From Balamuthia mandrillaris (Eukaryota > Discosea > Longamoebia > Balamuthiidae): 64,000 nt of DNA. Below the pieces are notes generated by a model. That model was not told the DNA's origin, made no database searches, and was given only the letters and a program-made list of their open reading frames with translations. Below are positions 45,199-57,932 of the stretch, one piece after another (position 1 is the stretch's first letter; the number at the start of each line of letters is the position of its first letter). Location of the stretch: the NCBI GenBank assembly GCA_031835245.1, contig JAVKOQ010000007.1, forward strand, positions 262,001 through 326,000, given 5' to 3'. A program made the translations under genes and the position numbers.

Positions 45199-48100
45199 AT
45201 GGCAAGTAACGCAAGTCCCAGAAAACAGGGCAAAGAGGGGGAGGGCGGAACCAAAGCCCAGAAAAACAGGAAAAAGCAAGAAAGACTAAAGTCCCTTAAA
45301 CTGCTCCGTCTCTACGCCTCCAAAGGAGAAGTGCACCACCTGGCCTCTCTACTGGACAAGGCCAGCAAGCAACAACGGCAGCAGCAGCAGGAACGCTCTG
45401 AAGAGAAGAACACAACGACCCACACCTCGGAACAAGACGACGACCCAAGTACAGAAGAATGCTTCCTCAGCGTGGACTCCTGCGACAGGAATGGCAACAC
45501 GGCCCTCCACTGGGCGGCTGCACATGGGCAATTGGCCAGCCTTCGCCTTCTCCTAGAGAAGTACGGGGCAAACGTTGAGGCAGAAGACAAGGAGGGCTGC
45601 ACGGCCCTACACTGCGCTAGCTTGCGGGGCCACCTCGCCTGCCTGAAGTTCTTGATCAAACAAAGCAATGCCAACGTGAACCACAGGGACTTTGACGGAG
45701 CCACCCCCTTGCACAAAGCGGCAGCCATGGGTCACCGCCGCTGCGTGGAGGTCCTATTGAAAGCGGGAGGCAAGGTCAAGACAAAAGATCGCTATGGCTT
45801 CACGGCCCTTCACAAGGCCGCTTTCCATGGGAACCAGGACTGTTTGGCAGTACTTCTCCAGCATGGTGCCCCTCTGTTGCCCTCCGACCTTCGTCACACA
45901 AACAACGTTGCTGCTACTCTTACCTTTGCTTCTTCTCCGAGGGCCGATGCAAGTGGGAGTGGAGGAGCGGAAGGTGAGCCTTCTTCCCCTAAGCCCAGAA
46001 GCTCGTTGTTTGCCGTACCGCCAGCATCCACCGCCGCCGCGATAGTGGCTACAACCCCTCTCCATCTGGCCGCTTACAACGGCCATGCTCACTGCATACA
46101 CACTCTGCTGCAGCACGCATCTTCATGCTCCTCAACCACAACGCATGGCTCTTCTTCTGACCTTCTCAAAACTTTATTGGAGGCGCTTATGCCTGCGCAT
46201 GGTATAGCCGCTTTTGGCACCCTGGACCACAATGAAAGCACTACGCCTGTTGATGGAGGAGAAACCTCGCCAGTTTCATCATCTCCTCGCCCCAAGCAAA
46301 AGAAGCAGAACGATAGTCACACTTCCAAAAAAAATAAGGAAGCAAAGAAAGGAAAGGAGAAGAGACGGTATAACCAACCTACCACCCCACACCGTTCAAG
46401 CTCCAAACAAGATGCAGAAGGTAAATGGACGGCGTTGCATGTAGCAGCCTGGCGCTGGCATCCTGACGCAGTCAAGGAATTATTGGAGCAACAACTAGCA
46501 ACCTCTTCTCCCTCCTCTAAAGGCAAACAAGCCAAAAAAGGCCATAAGGCAAAGGCTAGTGCCACTGCGGATTCTGTTGCGAGTGATGGAAATGGCACCA
46601 TTACCCCGTTGCACTTGGTTTGTGCGGCCACTCTACTAAGCGCTGACGCTACTACCACCGCCGATGCAGATCTGTGTCTCTCCATATTAATCAAGGGAGG
46701 AGTCGACCCGAATGCTACCGACGCTTCAGGTGTTACTCCCCTGCACTTTGCAGCTGCCCGTGGGCACCAATCCTTGGTCCGCTTGCTTCTTCGCCACGGG
46801 GCCAAAGCCAACTCCATCGACTATCTTCAACGCACGCCTGCCTCTCTCACCAACTCTAAACCGGTGCTGTCCTTACTTGCTGAACAAAGCCCCGCTGCCA
46901 GTGCCAATACCTCTCCTTTGAACTCACCCCGAGAGGGGACTTCCCAACTCAAGACTGTTGCCGCTGCTCTTCCTTCGGTTTCCTCTAGCCTGGGAAATGA
47001 ATCCTCTGTTTCTCCCTCTGTGGCAAGGAAGAAAAAGAAGACCAAAAACGAAGAACAACAACATGTGGACGCATTACCCCTAGCCAAGCTTACCCGCAAA
47101 GAAAGTTTCATTGACGGAAGTGCAGATGAGGCACTCACTCCTAACAGGTCGCTGCCAGGTGACTCCAATGGTCAGAGCTTGAACGAGACTCCGCGCACCT
47201 CCGAGGATGTTGAAGCTATCTCTAGGATTTATTCCGGTTTGGATCGCTACGGCTTTCCCAAAAAGCAAGAAGAAAGGTTACTTGCAAAATGTTTTTTTTT
47301 TTTTGTTGTTTGTTTGTTTGTTTGTTTGTTTTTTTTTTTTTTTTTTTTTTTTTTTTTGGTTTCATTGTTTTTGTTTGTTTGGGGTTCATTTACTCATATA
47401 ACGTTCTCACTGTATTCCTGTCTTCCTCTTATCTATGTAGTGAAACAAATTTTGAAGCTGAAAGTAGAAAGAAAGAGATAAACCGTTCTATGAAATGGGC
47501 GGAGATGTTGAATACATGGGAACGATGGGAATCCAAAAAACAAGTCGGGAAGGTAAATCTCTTCCTCTCCCTCTTTCTCAACACTTATTCACTTTTATTT
47601 CTTTTTCTTTCGTAGCTACGGAAACGAGTGTTGAAAGGAATCCCCGATTGTGTTCGAGGTGAAGCATGGAAAAGGCTGGCACGGTCATCTGCGTTAAGAA
47701 ATGAAAACCCTCAACTCTACAAAGTAGGTCTCCGCTGGAATGTTTATCAGTAATTATTTATGATGAGGTGCTAACAACGAACCAATTTAGAAACTTGTAA
47801 ACACGAACGAGTACAACCCTCCTGTTGTAGAGCAGATAACAAGGGACATTAACAGGACTTTCCCTCGACATGTTCTATTCCAGGACAAAGACGGGTTAGG
47901 GTAAGAGAGCCTTGTCAGAAACTAAACTACGCTGTTCACCTCCAACTTTTTGTGCTCATTATTTTTTTAATTATTTTTACATCTTAGGCAAGCTGCCCTG
48001 TTCAACGTACTGAAAGCCTATTCTGTTTATAATCCGGCTGTTGGGTACTGTCAGGGCATGGGATTCATCACCGGTCTGCTCCTGATGTATATGGAAGAAG

Positions 48101-49315
48101 AGGTTCTCTCCCTTGAAACTCCACAAGCCTTTTCCATTCCTTGCATTGTATTTTAACAAACAAAACTGGAAACAGGAAGCATTTTGGGTGTTAGTAAGGT
48201 TGTGTACGGACTATGAGATGGAAGGGTTATTTTTACCTGGCTTGCCAGGGCTGGATCGTTGTACTTATATTTTGGAGCGTTTGCTTCAACATTACCTGCC
48301 AGATATTGCCCATCACCTGGTTTGCCTATCTGCTTTTCTTTATTTTCTCTTTCTTTACTTCTTTTCATCTAACCACTTCTTTACATTCCTTCTTGGTCTG
48401 TTGCTGTTCCACTTTCTTCTTCATCCTCTAAAGGAAAAGGAAAATGCGGTATGCAGCATGTATAGCACTCAATGGTTCATAACGGTTTTTACGTACAACA
48501 TGCCGTTCTCCATCGTACTGCGGATGTGGGATGTGTTCCTGTTCGAGGGTTACGGCGCCACCTTCATCTTTGCTTTATCGTTGATCAAGATGTTTGCCAA
48601 TCAGCTGCGCAAAAAGTCGTTCGAGAGCTTACTCCGCTTCCTAAAGTTCGACCCAGAGGAGGACAGCGAACCTTTCCCCAAGGTAGATCCCGAGAAGCTC
48701 ATCAAGGTCTACAAGTCGCTGGAGCGGGGCGCTTTCCAAAAGATACAAAAGTACGCCGCTGAGTACGAAACCACGGAGAGAGCTTCTCGCAATAGGAGGT
48801 ACATCGAGGAAAACCGAGAAAATCTCGGCCATGCCCCTATGCCTCCCCGTCCCGCTTCTCCTCCAAAAGTTGCTGATGAAGATGAAGAAAGCGAGGAGCT
48901 TAAAAGAGAAGGCCAACAACAACAAAAAAAGCAATCAGCGAAACCAACCACAGAGGAAACGAAGCAAAACAGTGCGGTTGTTCACGAAGAACGGGAAGCA
49001 CTGCACGAGGAAGAAAATCGAGCAGAAAGGCGGGAAGACGGTATGGCAGAGGAGGAGGAAGAGGAAGAAGATGGAGAGGAAGAAGCAGAGGAAGAAGTGA
49101 AGGCAGTGGGGAATGGGCACAACAATGACGAAGAGAACAACATGAGCACGGGTAGCAGTGACAACGATAAGCCTGGCAGCTCGCAGAAGAAGCAAAAAAA
49201 GAAAAGCGCAACCAAGGGGCCTACAAAGAAAAAGAAGAAAAAGCAACCAACAGAAACCGCCTTGGATGACGCCCAAAACACTAACAGCGAGAACGAAGGC
49301 CGACTTTCAACATAA
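45199..49315 (+). CDS. Ankyrin-repeat TBC-domain Rab GTPase-activating protein
   Basis: Predicted Rab GAP. Exon 1 (45199 to about 47276) encodes at least six ankyrin repeats: [31 protein letters not shown], then the next repeats with [33 protein letters not shown], later [22 protein letters not shown] and [11 protein letters not shown], spaced by Ser/Lys-rich linkers. Exons from 47442 to about 49315 give a TBC domain: [27 protein letters not shown] (catalytic IxxDxxR arginine finger) and GYCQGMGF (glutamine finger), both present. Later blocks are [42 protein letters not shown] and [12 protein letters not shown]. The C-terminus is a long Glu/Lys-rich tail. The ankyrin plus TBC order is uncommon. 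A T-run intron (47289-47360) separates the halves. Confidence 0.88.
47289..47360 (+). repeat. T-rich tract in ankyrin-TBC intron
   Basis: T-runs with TTTG units on the sense strand, about 70 bp, near the 5' end of the intron joining the ankyrin and TBC halves. Confidence 0.85.
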
Positions 49316-49391
49316 AGGTGCAGTTGTTTGTGTAAAAAAAAAATAGCAAGAGCATGAAGAAGGAATAGAAACAAAACTTTTTTGTCTCCGT

Positions 49392-49982
49392 TTAACTAGC
49401 GTCGCTGCCGGTAAGCCTTTTCACACGAGTCATCAATGAGTCTTTGGTCACATCGTAGGGCGTGTTCTTGGAGGGAATCTCCAATATGGTCGGGAAGAGC
49501 TGGTCATAGTCGTCCAACAGGTGTCGTATATCATTGGCAACCTGGTTTATAAGTGTGTGTTGCGTTAAAATACACAATGATGACGACTAGCAGTGACTCA
49601 AAAAAGAAGGCGGGTACATCTTGAGTTATGAGAAGGATGGCGACGTCTTCCCGGCTCGTAAACTGCTTAAAAGTTTCCTCGATCTGTGACAGTTTGGTTT
49701 CTTGAAGCAAAGTTACAACTCCAGTCGCTATTTATCAGGGGGGCAAAGAGGGGAAACATACTGTTGTCAACCACAAGAAAGTTCGTGCTACGCTTCTGGT
49801 TAACATCGCCAACACCCGCCAGCAGAAAACCTGTTACCGTATCCTAACAGACAGACAAAGGCTTCTGATGAGTGGACTCAGAGACATAACGCATTGGAGG
49901 ACAAAAACAAAGGCACCTCGTCCCCAATGATGGAGAGAAGAGAACCCCCTTCACGTTGACGCATTCGAGATCTGGTGGCCAT
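49392..49982 (-). CDS. V-type proton ATPase subunit F
   Basis: Small V1 stalk subunit of the vacuolar proton pump. Four minus-strand exons: 49982-49917 (start MATRSRMRQREGG, ending SIIGDE), about 49852-49770 (DTVTGFLLAGVGDVNQKRSTNFLVVDN), about 49724-49623 (ETKLSQIEETFKQFTSREDVAILLITQD) and about 49541-49392 (VANDIRHLLDDYDQLFPTILEIPSK, then YDVTKDSLMTRVKRLTG). The GDEDTVTGFLLAG and LFPTILEIPSKNTPYD blocks are diagnostic. Length about 120 residues, as usual. Divergent from eL20 with 239 bp between start codons. Confidence 0.95.
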
Positions 49983-50221
49983 GGCTCTCTCTGTTTTTCT
50001 CTCCGCCTCAAACCTTGCCGCACCCCCCCTTGAATTGTCGACAGCTGGTTCTACGCTTGAGGGGCCGATGATATGGATCTCGGAGTTTAAAACTCCGCTG
50101 ATCTTATGGATTATGCATCCCCCATCCGTCATCCTTTTTTTCGTTCTTCCTTCTGCCCTCTCAGTTAGTAGTAGCCGAAACCAGCAAGACGACTGTATCG
50201 TCCGGACCACAGTGAGTGACC
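49983..50221. promoter_or_regulatory. Divergent promoter, V-ATPase F / eL20
   Basis: 239-bp gap between opposite housekeeping start codons. No clear core element spotted; shared promoter is inference. Confidence 0.5.
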
Positions 50222-50953
50222 ATGGGTGTAAGTGATGTCTCTCTTGCACTTCCCACTCCCTTGTCTTAGTTTTTTTTCCACATCTTAGATGCACGAGTAT
50301 CAAATCGTTGGCCGCCGCCTTCCCACCGAGAAGGAGCCCAACCCCAAGATCTTCCGTATGAGGCTCTTTGCCCCTAACACGGTTATTGCCAAGAGTCGTT
50401 TCTGGTACTTTTGCGCCCAGATTCACAAGATGAAGAAGACCAAGGGCGAAATCCTCTCCGTGAACGAGATTTTCGAAAAGAGGCCAGAGCAGATCAAGAA
50501 CTTCGGTATCTTTGTGAGATATACCTCCAGGAGTGGTGTTCACAACATGCACAAGGAATACCGCGATACCACCAGGACCGGCGCTGTTGAGCAAATGTGT
50601 AAGTTGAGCTTTCCTCTGTCTGTTGTTTGTCCTGCGTTTGTTCCAACGAGGTGTAAGCTTACATCTGTCTTCTTTAGACACTGAAATGGCGTCCCGTCAC
50701 AAGGCCGCTTTCTCCAGTATCTCCATCGTGGAGGTTAATGAGCTTAAGGCTGCTCAGACCCGCCGCGTCAACACTCAACAGTTCCACGTTCGTAGCCCCC
50801 ACCCTTTTCTTTTCCTTGCGATGCTTTTCTGACTTTGTTGCTGCTTTCTAGGACTCCAACATCAAGTTCCCTCTTCCTCACCGAATCTCTCGCGTCCCTC
50901 TCAAGAAGTACCGTGCTACTTTCACTGGAAGGAGACCCAACACCCACTGGTAA
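50222..50953 (+). CDS. RPL18A: 60S ribosomal protein eL20 (L18a)
   Basis: Large ribosomal subunit protein. Exons: 50222-50227 (ATG GGT only), 50289-50598, 50678-50787, 50852-50953. The first exon is just two codons, the common arrangement of a ribosomal protein start separated by an intron directly after the ATG. The mature reading is [21 protein letters not shown], then [69 protein letters not shown], and the C-terminus [21 protein letters not shown] then RRPNTHW. All are eL20 hallmarks. Codons are strongly C-ending, as expected for high expression. Confidence 0.96.
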
Positions 50954-51120
50954 TTCAGAACTGCTACCTGGAGCAAGCCAACTGGTGGCTCTGTGTTTGT
51001 CTGCTTGGTCACTCCCTGAACAAACCAGAGGCAATAAACCGATCTTCGTCGTGCAAAGACTATTTCTTTCGTTGTTTGTCTCTTGCTCCTCTTCTTTCTG
51101 TTCTGTTCTGTTCTGTTCTG

Positions 51121-51154
<34 letters not shown>

Positions 51155-51714
51155 GTGCTGGGACTGGGGATAAGGGCGTGAAGCTGCTCCACCGCAGGCA
51201 GAAGGGGGTGTGGCACCCTTTATCTTAACGATACGACGTTCACACTACATAATCGGTTTATTCTGAAACGGTGGTGGCAGGGTGAACGAGGGGTCATCGC
51301 AGCTGGCTTCATTGGTAAAAAGGCGGCACGAAATTTCAATAAAAATAAAAGCCAGCCAATAGAAGGGCACCCTTCCTTCGCTATTTTAGGAAATGACCGG
51401 TCCACAACAAACGATTCAGCAAGCGCTCTGCCATTATGGGCACAAGAATAATTTTTCTAAAGCTAAATAAGGGGGTAGCATAGCTTAGAACCTGAAAGAC
51501 TAGGGAAAAATAAGTTGGTCGCCATTTGCTCGATCTTCCTGCCGCGGTCGCCTGAAAGAAGGAAAGTAGAGCAAGGTCTTGAGGGAGGGGAAAATTAGAA
51601 CACGGCGTTGAACAGGAAAAGGTGACCCCAAGAGTTTTCATCTGCGCACAGACAAAGCGCTCGTTTTCCCTGCTTCGCTTTGCTGCTGAACGTATCGGGA
51701 AAAAATTGCACAGC
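50954..51714. other. Intergenic region with CT repeat
   Basis: 761 bp between eL20 and the LamG-like gene. A (CT)n run at 51119-51149 lies 166 bp after the eL20 stop, preceded by CTGTT repeats; the eL20 3' UTR may include it. No gene supported. Confidence 0.55.
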
Positions 51715-53656
51715 ATGCACCCTTCTTTACGCCTGCTACAAGCTCTATGCTTTCTCTTTGTTATCCTTGCTTACGGTGCTCCTGCAAGAGGTGCGTTTTA
51801 TTTGTTGTCTGATTTTTGTTGTGCAACTCTCCGTGTGTTTCCTTTTTGTTTCTCGTCTTTGCATCTTCCCTTCAAATCGTTTTCGTGTTTGTCATTTTGA
51901 GAATCTAAGTTGGTTTGACCCATAATGTTATGTACTCTCTTGTAAAGCCCAAATTTCATCGCTATGTGAGACCTGCGTGTTCAGCGTGGGACGAGCCATC
52001 TCCAGTGTAGATTTTTCGTCTGCTCCAGGTTCAAGCTTGGTGCTTCCAGTCAACGTGTCGCATGCATTGCGAGATTCCGAAACCCCTCGGTCATTCACTG
52101 TGGAGATGTGGGTGCGGACTCCTCAACCCCACATTGCGGAAGAGGACCCTCAACTGGCAATCGTTGCCCGATACCCTCGCACCGAGCCGGAGAGAAGCTC
52201 ACGATCGAGCGCGGAGTTCTGGTTTGGCATCGACAATGGTCACCTTGTCCTCTTTATGGGCAGGACACGTAAAAAGGACGGAAGCCTAGGTCTTCTTCGC
52301 GACTGTGGTTTCAACAAAGTTACCCCCAACTCTTGGACGCACTTGGCATTGTCTATCATCACAGCAGACTATGCGGACAACCCCAAGGAGATTAGGGTTT
52401 GGGTAAATGGTGAACGTCAGGCCTGCTCCTGGATGGACTTGGTCGACGAGCCCTTCCTTGGGCGCAGAAACGTTCTTCACGACGATTCCTTCTCCTTCTC
52501 TGGGTTTAGGGTGGCAGAAGACCCAAACCAAGCGTGGAATGGACATATGGATGAAATCCGAATTTGGGCAGGAGGTAAGGAGGACGAAGACATCTGGAAC
52601 AACTACAAGCTGCCCCTGAACCCCGCAGAGCATCCCAGCCTTCTCGCCTACTACCAGTTTGACGAGCAATTCCCCGATGGTTTGATCGCCCATGACTCCA
52701 CTGCCAACGGATTCGACGCGGCCTTTGGTGCGGGCTTTGAGGGAGACCAACCAGAGTACACGGGAAGCGACTCTCTACCTTTGCGACATGTTGTGCGAGC
52801 AGTGGCTGGCATTCCAACGGAGCTGACCCTTTACACTTGGTCGAAAAATCAAGGAGACAGCTTTTACGGCATCGCTTTGGACCCTCTCAACAATGATGAT
52901 GTTGGTGCACTCTATCTGGACGCGGCCCTGACGAGGGTATACCGTGGAGCTCCTAACCCAATTCTGGTGGCGGAGGGAGAGCGCTTCCCCAAGCTCTACT
53001 ACATCAACATGGCTGCTGGTGGCGACTTTAGCGATCAAGTGAGATTTACCGTTGTATCTCGCTTCGAAGATTCGGAGCAAGAGGCCATGGCTCCCAATGT
53101 TGCCACCATTGAGATTAATGCATACTTCTGTGAGGACGATCCTGAGTGCCGACGGGGTTGCGACCACGAACCCTTCTCCGAGAAAGAGTTTGATGAGTGT
53201 GAGGTTTGTGATGGCGACAATGAATGTGTGGGTTGTGATGGGGTGCCCTTCTCTGGTCTCGAGTTCGATCTCTGTGATGTTTGTAACGGCACCAACGAAT
53301 GCCTCAGCGGGTGCGATAACAAACCTTACTCGGACAAGGTGTTTGATGACTGTGGGGAGTGCGGAGGAGACGGCCTCAGCTGTCTCTGCCAGTTAGATGA
53401 GTACCGAGGAAACGACCTGGATGACTTGGATAACATTGTCACCCACTACTCTCTTGACAATGTCCGCGACATTCTTGCTGAGACTGATGCCCTTTTGACT
53501 AACATTGGGGACTTGTTGCTCGCTGATGCAGCTTACCACGCCGGCTTTGACTGTCAGGACTACGGCGTCGCTTTGGAGCAGATTAGCCAGTTCCACGAGA
53601 AGACGCTGCTTTATGTTTCCTATTTGCAGGAGTATTTCCAGCCGTCTTTCGAGTAA
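51715..53656 (+). CDS. Secreted LamG-like protein with cysteine-rich modules
   Basis: Two exons (51715-51790, 51948-53656). Exon 1 is a signal peptide (MHPSLRLLQALCFLFVILAYG, then APARA). Residues about 45-260 look like a concanavalin/LamG-type jelly roll: FTVEMWVRTPQ, FWFGIDNGHLVLFMG, WTHLALSI, IRVWVNGERQ, WNGHMDEIRIW, LLAYYQFDE. This is followed by a beta-rich region and three cysteine modules of the form C-D-x-x-P-(F/Y)-S-x-x-x-F-D-x-C-x-x-C-x-G (DNECVGCDGVPFSGLEFDLC and repeats), like the D-C-G-V-C-G-G-D units common in amoebozoan and ADAMTS-type extracellular proteins. A helical C-terminus ends the protein without a membrane anchor. Likely a secreted or surface adhesion/matrix protein; ligand unknown. 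Confidence 0.85.
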
Positions 53657-53719
53657 ACCTTTGCTTTTTACAGAAAATAACTTTGCGAATGTCTCGTTGT
53701 TTTCTTTCTCTGCTTCTTG

Positions 53720-53872
<153 letters not shown>

Positions 53873-54214
53873 GTCTGTCGTTAAGCTTGCCTCCAGCAAA
53901 GGCAACAACAGGAAGGTTAAAGGAGGAAGCAGGCGGAGGGGGGGGGGGATATGATTGTTGGTTCAAACAAAAACAAAGATTCCATCGTCATCATTATCGT
54001 CCATATTATTGACAATAAGGGGCAACCAAGCAAGAATGATCACCGGCACACCCACATACCCAACCATTGGCCAAAAAGGGCACTAAGGGAACTGTTCACT
54101 GCCTGCAGAAGGTGAAGAAAGACCACAAGGGGGGACAACAAGAAGAGAACAGCTCAACAGCAACCAAGGTGGAGAGTGGCGAGCGGATAGCTGAACAGAT
54201 GGAGGCGTAGGGAG
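53873..54214. other. Intergenic, no gene
   Basis: G-run at 53939-53948 and purine-rich sequence; convergent gap between the LamG-like gene and Pcf11. Nothing coding seen. Confidence 0.5.
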
Positions 54215-56590
54215 TTAGTGGGGAAGGGTAGAACCAGCTGTTGTAGTGGTAGCGGCTACAGCAGATGAATCAGTGGTTTCTTTTGAGAGCTGCAATATAA
54301 CATCCTTCCGGTCTTCCTCTCCTGTAATACCTGAAGGGAGAGAAAACTGTCCTTGGTGCTCGGAAGCGTTGCTGGTAAAATGGGTGCTATCCACCTGGAA
54401 GGAAGCAGCGGAGGCAACAGATGATGACGAGGGTGAAGAAGAAGAGTTGGAGCCTGGTTGAGAGGAGTAGCACTTGACATGGTAGATGGCCTGGTCGGGA
54501 ACGGGCTGGATGGCGTCTCTATACATCCATTCTTCTCGCTCGCTATTGATATTTAGAGGGACAGTAAAGCGTACCAATGGACGAGTATGCGTTAGTTGAC
54601 GGAACAACGAGAAAAGCATGAAGGACCGTTACCTGTCCCAAAACTGTACAAAGCCTTCGCCGCAAATAGGGCATTGGGAATGGGCCTCGTCAGCCACCAC
54701 GCTGGACAGAGGCACGTTGGTTGCTTCCTCTTCGCTCACGCTTTCCGCTTCAGCCCCAAAGAATGGTATCACTGCTCAGCCGAAAAACGATAGATGGTAG
54801 AAAGAGAGAGAAGGAGAAAGAGAAGGAAACGAGAACAACATTAACAGAGGCTCCTACGCCCTCAAACAGCAATGCTGCTTTATAATACATCAGAGAAGAA
54901 GATGCCATACCTGACTTGTCCGCCACTTCGACATTCATCGTCCAGTCCTGAAAGAAATGCAAAGAAAAGAACAGAAGGAAGCAAGGAATGCAGGCGGGGG
55001 TGGAGTTTCCCCCATAAATAACAGCATGCATTGGTGGCGGTGAGTTAGTTTTGGTTGTGGTGTGTTGGATGGGGTTGTTTTGGTGGTTTTGTGGTTGGTT
55101 GGGGTGTGGTGGTGGCGGGTATTTTATTTAAAAACACAAACATTCGATAAACGAATGATAGCATCATCACCGACGTTTTTGGTGAAACGTTCATTTAATG
55201 GTGATTTGAGAGAGAATGATGGCCACCAGCACCATTACAGAATGAGCACACAGCAGAGTCAGTAGAAGCAATGGACAACGAAGCAGCCGCATCAGTTGCA
55301 TCAAGTTGATTGGGTGATTTTTGATAGTTATAAGGTAGCCACGTTAGCAAAGACATTAGAGGGAGAGGGAGAGGGGAGGGAGAGGGAGAGGGAGAAACAT
55401 ACCTCAGCGGTAAGGTACCAGGTCCGAGAAAGAGGTTTCTTGATCTTTTCTTTTTCCTTGCAGTTCATGGCAAAGTGCCAATCGAGGTGTTTGCCCATCT
55501 TTTCTTTATCAGTGAAGCGCAGACCACAAGTGGCACATTGAGAGGCTGAGGGAGAGTAGAGCTTGTTCAGGCCAGGCCGCCCTCTACTGCTTTCAGCGGC
55601 TGTCGATGTGCTTCCGCTATCCAAACGTGGCCGCTTGATAGGAGGTTGTTGATGAATTGGTGGTGGCGCCGCATGGTGACGGGCCGGAGGTATAGCTGCT
55701 GTAGGTTGGGGCAGTGAATGGGGAGTGGCAGGTAGTGCAGTGGGCAAAGAAAGAGGGAGGGCAGTTGGGATAGGTTGAGTAGGAATTGATGTAGATTGAG
55801 GGGGACCTCCGCCAAACGGAGAGATGATGCCCAAGGTGGTCAGACTGTGCAACAAATTCGAGGTATCTAAAGAGGCGAAAGGAGAGAGTGAGGTAGCAGG
55901 GCTGCTGGCAGCGGCAGCGGCAGCGGCAGGTGTGGTTGTTGTTGGTGTGGCAGCGGTAGTCGAAGGCAAGGCAGAAGAGCCCATCAATGAGGCAGCCAAC
56001 TGCGTTATATCAGGATACTGCCGCGGATGGAAGGTTGTAGCTGGCAATTGAAGCTGAAGAGGAAGAGGAGTGGTGCCAAAGGCAGGTGTGGCAGGATAGG
56101 CAGAGGAAGTGGTGGTCTGTAACTGGAGAGCCTGCTGCTGCAGGGTCTTTAGCTGCTGCAGTTGCTTAAGCAGCTCCAACTGTTCGTTTGGCGACAGAGT
56201 TCCGCCCTGCAACTGATCTCGTATTTGTTGCTCTAGCCGTAAGATAAGGGTTTGTGTTTCCTGCACGATCAAATCTTGGGGTATTGTACCCAGGAGAGAG
56301 GCCAATTGAGTGTTCTGAGGTTGGAGAAAAGAGGCTTCGCCACCCCCCACATTGAAGGAGGGAGATCCAGGCGGAAAAGCAGAATGACCAACAGCACCTC
56401 TGCTGACTCCGTGGGAGCCATCACTTCGTGCATGATACCCCCTTTGCTGGTCCCGCCATGAAGGCCTGCCGCTGCGGGAAGGGGGTGAAACTCTGCGTCG
56501 CATTTGTTGCTGTTCCCATTCGGAACTTGCCAACATCTCATCTAAACGGCCGGGACCATGTCCTCGCTATTTGTCGTTGCTTGTTAAAAG

Positions 56591-56634
<44 letters not shown>

Positions 56635-57240
56635 TGTACTTCAACTTCTTGACGACGTGCGAGGTAACGAGGGTTGACATGTATTTTTGGCGCAGTTGAG
56701 GGAGCTGACGCCTCTTCCGCAGTTGGTGACAGCGGCATCAATTTTATTCTCTCTTCGATGAGTGGCACTTTCTCAGGGAAGATCGGAGGCCATGTCGAGA
56801 GCAGCCGATGCAAAGACTGGCGGGTGGGTTCGTCTGCCTTTTCATAGACGTTCAAAAACAACATATCAATGTTCGAAGAAAAGAGTTGATGGTAGACTCC
56901 GCCTATGTTCTTCACTATCGAGTCGGTAAGGTACAAGAAGGGCAGCTTTCTTTTCGTATGGGCCTGGATCGCATTTGTGAAGTCGGTTTTAAATGAGGAA
57001 CCAGGCGGCAGAAAAGCAAAAGTACAAAAAAAGGGTGTGGATTAAGAAACATACCGAAGTAAGACGGTGTTCAATGAGTTTGGCGATCTGCTCGCTGGCA
57101 TGGATATTCTCGCCGGCCACAATGGTGAGATTGTTTATGATCGGCTTAGAATTAAAAGTAAGTTCGGCAAGCTCGCTGTCGTATTCTGAAATGATCTCCC
57201 GCAGGGAGTCAGGTTTTTGTTGGTGATAAGGCCCCCGCAT
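54215..57240 (-). CDS. PCF11: Pre-mRNA cleavage complex II protein Pcf11
   Basis: Cleavage/polyadenylation and transcription-termination factor that binds the Pol II C-terminal domain. Minus-strand order: start ATG 57240; CID domain in two exons ([34 protein letters not shown] and [10 protein letters not shown] to about 57054, then 56984-56637 with [44 protein letters not shown]). A long Gln/Pro/Ser/Ala-rich middle follows (56536-55600). The first zinc finger is at about 55530 ([20 protein letters not shown], then RTWYLTAE), and short exons continue to [12 protein letters not shown]. The second finger reads [15 protein letters not shown], then [10 protein letters not shown] and IYHVKCY. The end is Ser-rich. 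CID plus this pair of C2HC-like fingers is specific to Pcf11. Introns carry GA tracts on the plus strand. Confidence 0.9.
55358..55395 (-). repeat. GAGGGA tract in Pcf11 intron
   Basis: Plus-strand GAGGGA units, so CCCTCT on the sense strand of Pcf11. Confidence 0.9.
56595..56632 (-). repeat. (GA)n in Pcf11 intron
   Basis: Plus-strand GA run, CT on the Pcf11 sense strand. Confidence 0.92.
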
Positions 57241-57932
57241 GCTCACCAATTGATTCTCTGAGGACAACTTGGTGGAGGTGAAGGGAAAGGAATAATAAGG
57301 TGGCTGGTGGGCGAAGCTAAACGAAATCGTTGCAGTGGCAACAAAAAAAGCAAGAAAAAGTAAAAAAAATAATAAACAAATAATTCCAAAAAAACCACTC
57401 CGAAAATAAGCACAATCAGTCAGTCCTCTTGCCTTGTCCCAATCTTTGGGATCCTGTTTTTATTTTATTTTTTTTGCCTTGTTGTTGGTGTTTTGTTTGT
57501 ATCTCCTTCCTTTGCTACTTTTTTTTCCCTTCAAGTTCGTTGTTGCTGCTTGTTTGGTAGGCTATTTTTTTTTTTTGGTTCCACGCAAGGCAAGCAGCGG
57601 GAAGGGCACAACCCGCTCCGTCAAAGCGGTATTTCGAATAAGGAAGTCGCAAACTCCAAAAGCTTCCCACAAACAGAGAGGGAAGGCTTGCAGAACCCAC
57701 CCCACCCCACCCACAACAGCTTGTGCCTTGTTGTCGTCGTTGGTTTTGTCGTTTTTTCTCTTTGGATGGCGCAGAGAGAATTTTTGCAGTGGAGGGGTAA
57801 GTCGAGGGTCCTTTTTGGAACATACGTCAGCTATGATGACCGCCATTGGTGCGATCATATAAACACAAGATCTGCAGTATCTCCTATTAGGCTCGGAGGC
57901 AACGAGGTGGAAGGCCATACAGCACAACGAGG
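57241..57932. promoter_or_regulatory. Divergent region between Pcf11 and FKBP-TPR
   Basis: About 690 bp separating opposite start codons; contains A- and T-rich runs (57340-57380, 57460-57480, 57566-57577) and a CCCCACCCCA tract near 57700. Long open frames run through it on both strands but none resembles a protein. Presumed promoters and 5' untranslated sequence. Confidence 0.5.
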
